In this document: positions 59,138 to 64,000 of the stretch, piece by piece
Layout: every line of letters begins with the position of its first letter
Position numbering within the stretch: the first letter of the stretch is position 1
Source of the DNA: Corynespora cassiicola
Lineage: Eukaryota; Ascomycota; Dothideomycetes; Pleosporales; Corynesporascaceae
Length of the DNA: 64,000 nucleotides
Reading direction: 5' to 3'
Assembly (NCBI GenBank): GCA_022059125.1
Contig: JAEUWY010000020.1
Location: 2,232,001-2,296,000 of the forward strand
Made by a program: the position numbers and the translations under genes
The notes under the pieces: model-generated
What the model was told of the DNA's origin: nothing
Database searches by the model: none
What the model saw: the letters and a program-made list of their open reading frames with translations, nothing else

Positions 59138-61211
59138 ATGAAGAGAATTAAAACGTCTCCTACCGCTTACCTGCATGCTAAGCAGCGCCATCAAGCTCGT
59201 TCAGTCATGCTACCTCTGACTATCTTGTTCCTAGTTGTCGTCTTCTGGCACCAGGCTCCAACATGGTTGCAGGCCAAGAGAAGCTCAGCCTCGGACAATC
59301 AGCTCCATTTCGACTACCGTCTGGCGCTTCATCCAGATGATGCTCCTTGGAATCAGGTGTGAATATCCTTTTTTTTTTCGAGCGCCTGCTGCTTACCCAG
59401 GCATCTTATAGATCGGCCCATCTCGGACTATGATATACCATGACTGTTTCGCTGGTCATAAATGCGCGCGTTTGCTCTTACCTTTGGATTGGAATAGAAA
59501 CAATCCTAATAAACCAAAAATTTCTTTAACCGTGATAAGGCGGTAGCTGTGACCGATCCAAGGTACGGTGGTGCGATTATCTTCAATTCCGGTGAGTAAG
59601 TGAGCACCCTCAAGCCACAAGCGGTAGATGAACTGCTATAGGTGGATCTGCTGCATCTGGCGTCCAAGTCCTTCTCGAACAGGGTGAAAGGCTCCAAAAC
59701 GTAGTCGACCCTGATATTCACCCGACGACCGACTCGAGCGAGACGATGTCGAATGCCCGGTACTTTGATATCATCAGTTTCGATCCGCGTGGGGTAAATC
59801 ACACTGTACCACAACCGAATTGTTTTCCAAATACATTCAATCGACTTGTATGGTCTCTTGGGGCAGATGCTGAAGGCATAATAGGCAGTTCCGATACTGC
59901 TATCGACGAGGAATGGACTCGATATTTGTCACGCTCTGCCACGTGTATGAGACTGGTTGAAAATTATGGAGACACCAACATTGCATACTACATGGGGACG
60001 AGGTCCGCTGCGGATGATATCATAGCCCTCGCAGAACGGCATGGTCAGTGGCGAGAAACAGAGGTAAACAGTCTTCTCAAGAAGAGTTCAGCGAAACTCA
60101 CATCTTTCAAACACCAAGGCATACTCAAAAACTCCAAGTGGCAACGTGGAAACGAGAGTATCTTTTCTGGGGCACATCTTATGGGACGTCGATAGGGTGT
60201 ACCATTGCAGCATTGTATCCCAATCGTGTACGGCGCATTATCCTGGACTCAGTCCTCTCCCCTCAGCACTTCTTCAATGCGGCTACAGGAGACAGCTTCA
60301 TTCATGCTGATAAAATGCTTGCTCAATTTGTGTATCTCTGCCACAAACATGGCCCTTTGAAACACAGATTCTACCGCGAATCGGAATAAGCATTAGTCCA
60401 AGACATGGATAGGATAATCTCGAGCTTCCAATTTGCTCCTCTTTCTGTACCGGCATCTTTGTATAAAGGACTTGAATCTATTAAATGGACAGATCTGAGA
60501 AGACTGCTATGGCGGTCCTTGTATCGTCCTCATGATTCTTTTCCGAGGCTTGCAGGAATTTTACAGGACTTGTCCAATGGAAATGGGTCTAGCTTCGCTG
60601 GTTACAAGGCACAGACTAAGTCTATCAAAGTAAAAGACGCTCAAGACGGACTGTACAACCTCTCACCCCAGTGCAAAATAGATGGTCCTTATAGTCCAGC
60701 GTGTGGTCGACCTAACGAGTGGCTCGAGGAGAGCTTCATGGGTATTACATGCGGGGATGGAAAAATGAATGGAAGCATGACAAAAGAACAGTTGAAAAAT
60801 TACTGGTATTCATTGAGAAACGATAGTAGTGCAATAGCAGCTTTCATGGCAGAACTAGACATGATGTGCGTGGGCTGGAGCGCCAAGACCAAATGGAGTT
60901 ACAATGGTAAATTCGACTTTTCAATTTCAGGTTAAAACCCAGAATCATATCATTGACATCATGTAGGACCGTTCTTAAGCGATACATCACACCCTATACT
61001 ATTCGCTGGTAACCGCCTAGATCCCGTTTGCCCACTTGAAAAGTATGATACTATACGTTTTGTGTTATTAGACACAGCTAACGCCAAAGCCCAGTTCCCA
61101 CCGGCTTGCCCCGAACTTCTCTGCATCCGCTATATTAGAGCTTACTTTCAAAGCGACGAGTTTCCACAGTCTAAGATTGAATGTAATACCGAGCGGTATC
61201 TATTCGAATAG
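59138..61211 (+). pseudogene. Decayed S33-family (tripeptidyl-aminopeptidase-like) alpha/beta hydrolase
   Basis: Similarity to secreted fungal/actinobacterial TAP-like peptidases runs throughout: a signal-anchor helix (LPLTILFLVVVFW), CFAGHKCARLLLPLDWN, NSGGSAASGVQ, DIISFDPRGVNHT, the nucleophile elbow WGTSYGTSIG (Ser codon 60177-60179), and LFAGNRLDPVCPLE with the acid residue. Three lesions are visible. A frame change occurs near 59531-59545. An in-frame TAA lies at 60387-60389 inside well-aligned sequence. The segment that should hold the catalytic GHC histidine is missing before the C-terminal IRAYFQ part (about 61085-61150). Some frame changes are also bridged by normal-looking introns (e.g. 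59357-59411, 59590-59640). Without the His it cannot be an active hydrolase. Confidence 0.8.
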
Positions 61212-62213
61212 AAATGACTGGAATTAATTCTAGCCTTTCAAGTCAAATATGCTTGTGATTGAAAAAGAAAAAAAGCACTCGTGCTACCTTTCCTTATAGT
61301 GGTTGTGGGTCCTTGCCCAATCCTACAGTTCTCCTCCCGGCTCAGATGCCTAGTTTTTTTTTTTTTTTTAAAAAAAAACAGCCACTTAATGTTCTGTCGG
61401 ATCTACAATTAATTTTCCCACTTCAAGAAGGGCTGTGCTGCGCTAGATATCTGAGCTTGGGGGAAGACTAGTCTCCTTTATGGGACTATATACGCATAGC
61501 ACACTAGTACTAGCGAATAAACTCACTACGCACTGCTAGTATTTAACACAGCTAAGAAACCCCTCTGCTCAACTTGCACTGCAGCCATTTTACTTTCTAA
61601 CCCTTGACTTGACTAATCTTGAAGATGGTACTCAAGATTGCGGATCCGCACAACAAATCGCGGGCGGTAGCATAGCCGCGGGCCGGCCAATCGTGGTTGT
61701 GCGGGATACTGAGGACTAGGGCGACGAGTGCGGTGGGGAGTAGCAATAAGGTTTGTGCCGTGGCGAATTAGTGAGCTCGAGGGGCAACATGTGGGGAAGA
61801 CGGCAACGACTTGAGAACCCATGTATGACGGAAGCCGAGAACGAGGTGGGAACGGGATACTGCAGTTTGAACGAATTTTCTCTTCTTTTCTTTTTTTGGA
61901 TTGACATTAGAAAGGTGAGCGCTCCTCCTCAAGTTGTTGCGCCCGAGTATATCTGAAAATGCATACCCTTTTCGTGAAAGACCCGAAAAAAACTAAAAAT
62001 ACAGTCTTGCTGAAATGCATTCTGCAGACAGCCGCTCAAACGCCGATAATGATGGTTAAAGTCTAGGAGAGTATAATGTGCAAGAAGTCAAGATCCAGGA
62101 TGGCCGGTTGCAAAAGAGTATGTGGGTCGCAGATCGACTGCGATTGGACGCAAGTGTATGGCAGCGTGAAAATGGTAGTGACGTGTGGCAGGACTTGACG
62201 ACGGCGCGATGAT
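61212..62213. other. Intergenic, AT-rich to RCF2 3' side
   Basis: About 1 kb with no gene. Contains adjacent T16 and A9 runs at 61354-61378 that could form a hairpin. Composition returns to housekeeping levels after about 61.6 kb. Confidence 0.5.
61354..61378. repeat. Adjacent poly-T and poly-A runs
   Basis: Sixteen T directly followed by nine A, a perfect self-complementary homopolymer pair. Possibly a retroelement tail remnant or simple slippage. Confidence 0.6.
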
Positions 62214-63183
62214 TTACTGCTCGGCCTTGGCTTCCTTCTTGTCGGCCTCCATTTCGTGCTGTTTGGCCCTGACGGACTCCTTCCTGGCGTTCATGCGTGC
62301 CTCCTCAGCCTCGACCATTTCTGCATGCTAGTCAGCCAATATTCTCAAGTAGTAATCTGCATGTCATGGCTGATTGATGCCATGACGAAGCAGATGCCCG
62401 AATAAAAAAAACCGTCAACGTACCTCTCCACTGGTCTTCACCTGCATAGCGCTCGTGGTGAATCTTCTTCTCAATTATGTGTTTATGGGTTGGGTCGTTG
62501 GGGTCAATAATCTTGATGGTCTCCCAGCGACCCTTGCCCTTTGTGGCATCGTTGGTCTCAAACGCAAAAGAGCCTAGGAGCGCGGCGAGGGTCAGACCCT
62601 GGGCGTACATACGCGCCTGCACCAGCTTCTGGGATCCGGAGAGGGGCTGGCGGTGGACGAGGGCGAAGGAGCCGATCATGGAGCCGACCCAGAAGCCAAA
62701 CAGGAGAGGGTAGCGGTTCTCTCCAGCCCATTCCCTTGCGATCTGCAGCGAGGTCTTGCCGGCATCGAGTTGTGCGGCGCGTTCCTTTTCGCGCTGCTCC
62801 TCGCGGAGCTTCTCGGGGTTGTGGAGAACGTCGTAGCGGGCAGATGCGCGGTCGGCGGCGATGACAGCTGGAAGACTGGTCAGTACACGATCCGGCAGAT
62901 GAACAGCAAATGCAGCGGTAGGATTTCATGTACCGATAAAAGTTCCGGTGGAGGCGACAAGGAAAGCACGGAAGGGGACGGTGAGGGCGCGGAACGCAGG
63001 AAATCTTCTGCTGGCGGCCATCACGCCCACGCCACCAATGGCCGTGCCAATGACACCACCAATGCTTCCACCCCTGACAGTGGCACTGCGCAAATGTTAG
63101 CGTGCTGCTCGACCTGAACGAGTGCGATGGCGCGACACATACTTGTAGTGGGCCTGCTCTTCTTCCTTGGTGAGGACCTTCAT
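62214..63183 (-). CDS. RCF2: Respiratory supercomplex factor 2 (HIG1 family)
   Basis: Inner-mitochondrial-membrane protein that associates with complex III-IV supercomplexes. Exons 63183-63143, 63085-62934, 62867-62424 and 62320-62214 give 247 residues. Start MKVLTKEEEQAHY is the conserved fungal opening. A Gly-rich first helix (RGGSIGGVIGTAIGGVGVMA) and RRFPAFRALTVPFRAFL follow. Next are ADRASARYDVLHNPEKLREE and the HIG1 domain (about 135-200) with PLLFGFWVGSMIGSFALV, the HIG1-type SGSQKLVQARMYAQGLTLAA and DRWE-like RWETIKIID. A Glu/Lys-rich tail ends in KAEQ. The last 107-nt exon is in phase with a GTACGT intron of 103 nt. Yeast Rcf2 is of similar length. Confidence 0.93.
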
Positions 63184-64000
63184 GTTGGGGGTTTACGGGC
63201 TGCGCGGAGGATGGGACGACGGTATGGATGTCGGTATGGGAACAGTCGCTGGAGTGGGAGGCGAGTGTGCAGAGGTATGATGTGTGAGGGGAGGCGGCAG
63301 GGCGCTGACAGAGGGTCTTTAAAAGATAATGCCTCCCACCAAAATACTGAATAGTGACGTCGCCGAGCTCCCGAGCCGGCGCCGGGCCTGAGGTAAGGAT
63401 TCGGCGGCCCCCGGCTTGCGTACAAATGCTTCGTCTGGGCCTACAATCACTCCACCACGCCATGCAAACCGCTTACAGCGCCTAATCTGGGCTCATTTCG
63501 TCCCGAATTCAGCTGTGCCTGCATCCTTCGGCGCCTGGCTCTCCACACTCGAGCACGAAATTCTCCAGCTTGCGGGAGAGCTCAAGACGAGGGTAACGCA
63601 GCAGATGGCATCTCCTTGGACATGATAGACTATCCATGATGGCATATGCACGCACGAGCCCATCATCCGCAATCACTAACCCGAGCTCTGGGCATAATGC
63701 CTGCGCAACATTTTGTTGTTGGCCACTCGGTTGCATCTCGCGGGTTACCCGCATCTTCTTCGGTCTTGCGCGACATGCCGAAGCGGCTTCTCCTGACTTG
63801 CCGCTTGCCGCTCCCAACGTAATGCCACAAACATCGGCCGTTTTGAAGATTTTTTTTCTTTCTGCCTGCCTAAACCCATCGGCATTGTGTTGATCGATGC
63901 TTTTTGACGGATTTCTGGCCCTCTACAGCCTTCAAGTTGCTGTAGCTTTGCTTGCCTTCCCTTCTGATGTCATGCCGAGCACACGCCGAGTCTGTTCCGA
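63184..64000. other. RCF2 upstream region and window end
   Basis: No supported gene. Short frames on both strands lack domains. The RCF2 promoter lies next to 63183. Confidence 0.5.

Overview
This window is nuclear DNA of a filamentous ascomycete (Pezizomycotina). The genes carry short introns, mostly 46-160 nt, with fungal donors (GTAAGT, GTACGT, GTGAGT), CTAAC-type branch sites and C/T/AAG acceptors. Many have clear fungal housekeeping orthologues. Genes lie on both strands with no operons, and intergenic gaps are 0.1-3 kb. I see no rRNA, tRNA, CRISPR array or intact transposon. All exon structures were built by hand from splice consensus and reading phase, so they are predictions.

Left part (1-24 kb), in order: ATG8 (-), HEM13 coproporphyrinogen oxidase (+), an AT-richer insert with two convergent, very diverged ubiquitin-specific-protease-like genes (+ and -), TRM9 tRNA wobble methyltransferase (+), RCE1 CAAX protease (-), a serine-rich tail-anchored protein (+), TIF6/eIF6 (+), the splicing factor ESS2/DGCR14 homologue (+) and a 1058-residue nuclear-looking protein of unknown function (-).

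Middle (24-52 kb): a four-TM protein with a long Ser/Pro tail (-), RAD23 (+), the bifunctional purine enzyme ADE16/17 (-), a Nudix hydrolase with a membrane-anchored C-terminal extension (+), the 78-kDa complex I subunit (-), a delta-12 fatty-acid desaturase (-), a Na+/H+ antiporter (+), an LtrA-domain membrane protein (+) and EMC7 of the ER membrane complex (-).

Right part (52-64 kb): an accessory-looking stretch. It holds a leucine-rich-repeat protein with a STAND/NLR-type fungal N-terminal domain, an AT-rich gene-poor segment, a small orphan membrane protein, a secreted metallopeptidase-like protein whose HELLH zinc motif is assembled across a 19-nt microexon, and a decayed S33-family (tripeptidyl-aminopeptidase-like) pseudogene. 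RCF2, a respiratory supercomplex factor, returns the window to housekeeping sequence.

The conserved genes cover autophagy, heme, purine and lipid metabolism, respiration, ubiquitin shuttling, prenyl-protein processing and ribosome biogenesis. They do not form one pathway. The most novel material is in two islands: the paired USP-like genes (4.8-7.8 kb) and the LRR / metallopeptidase / pseudogene stretch (52-61 kb).
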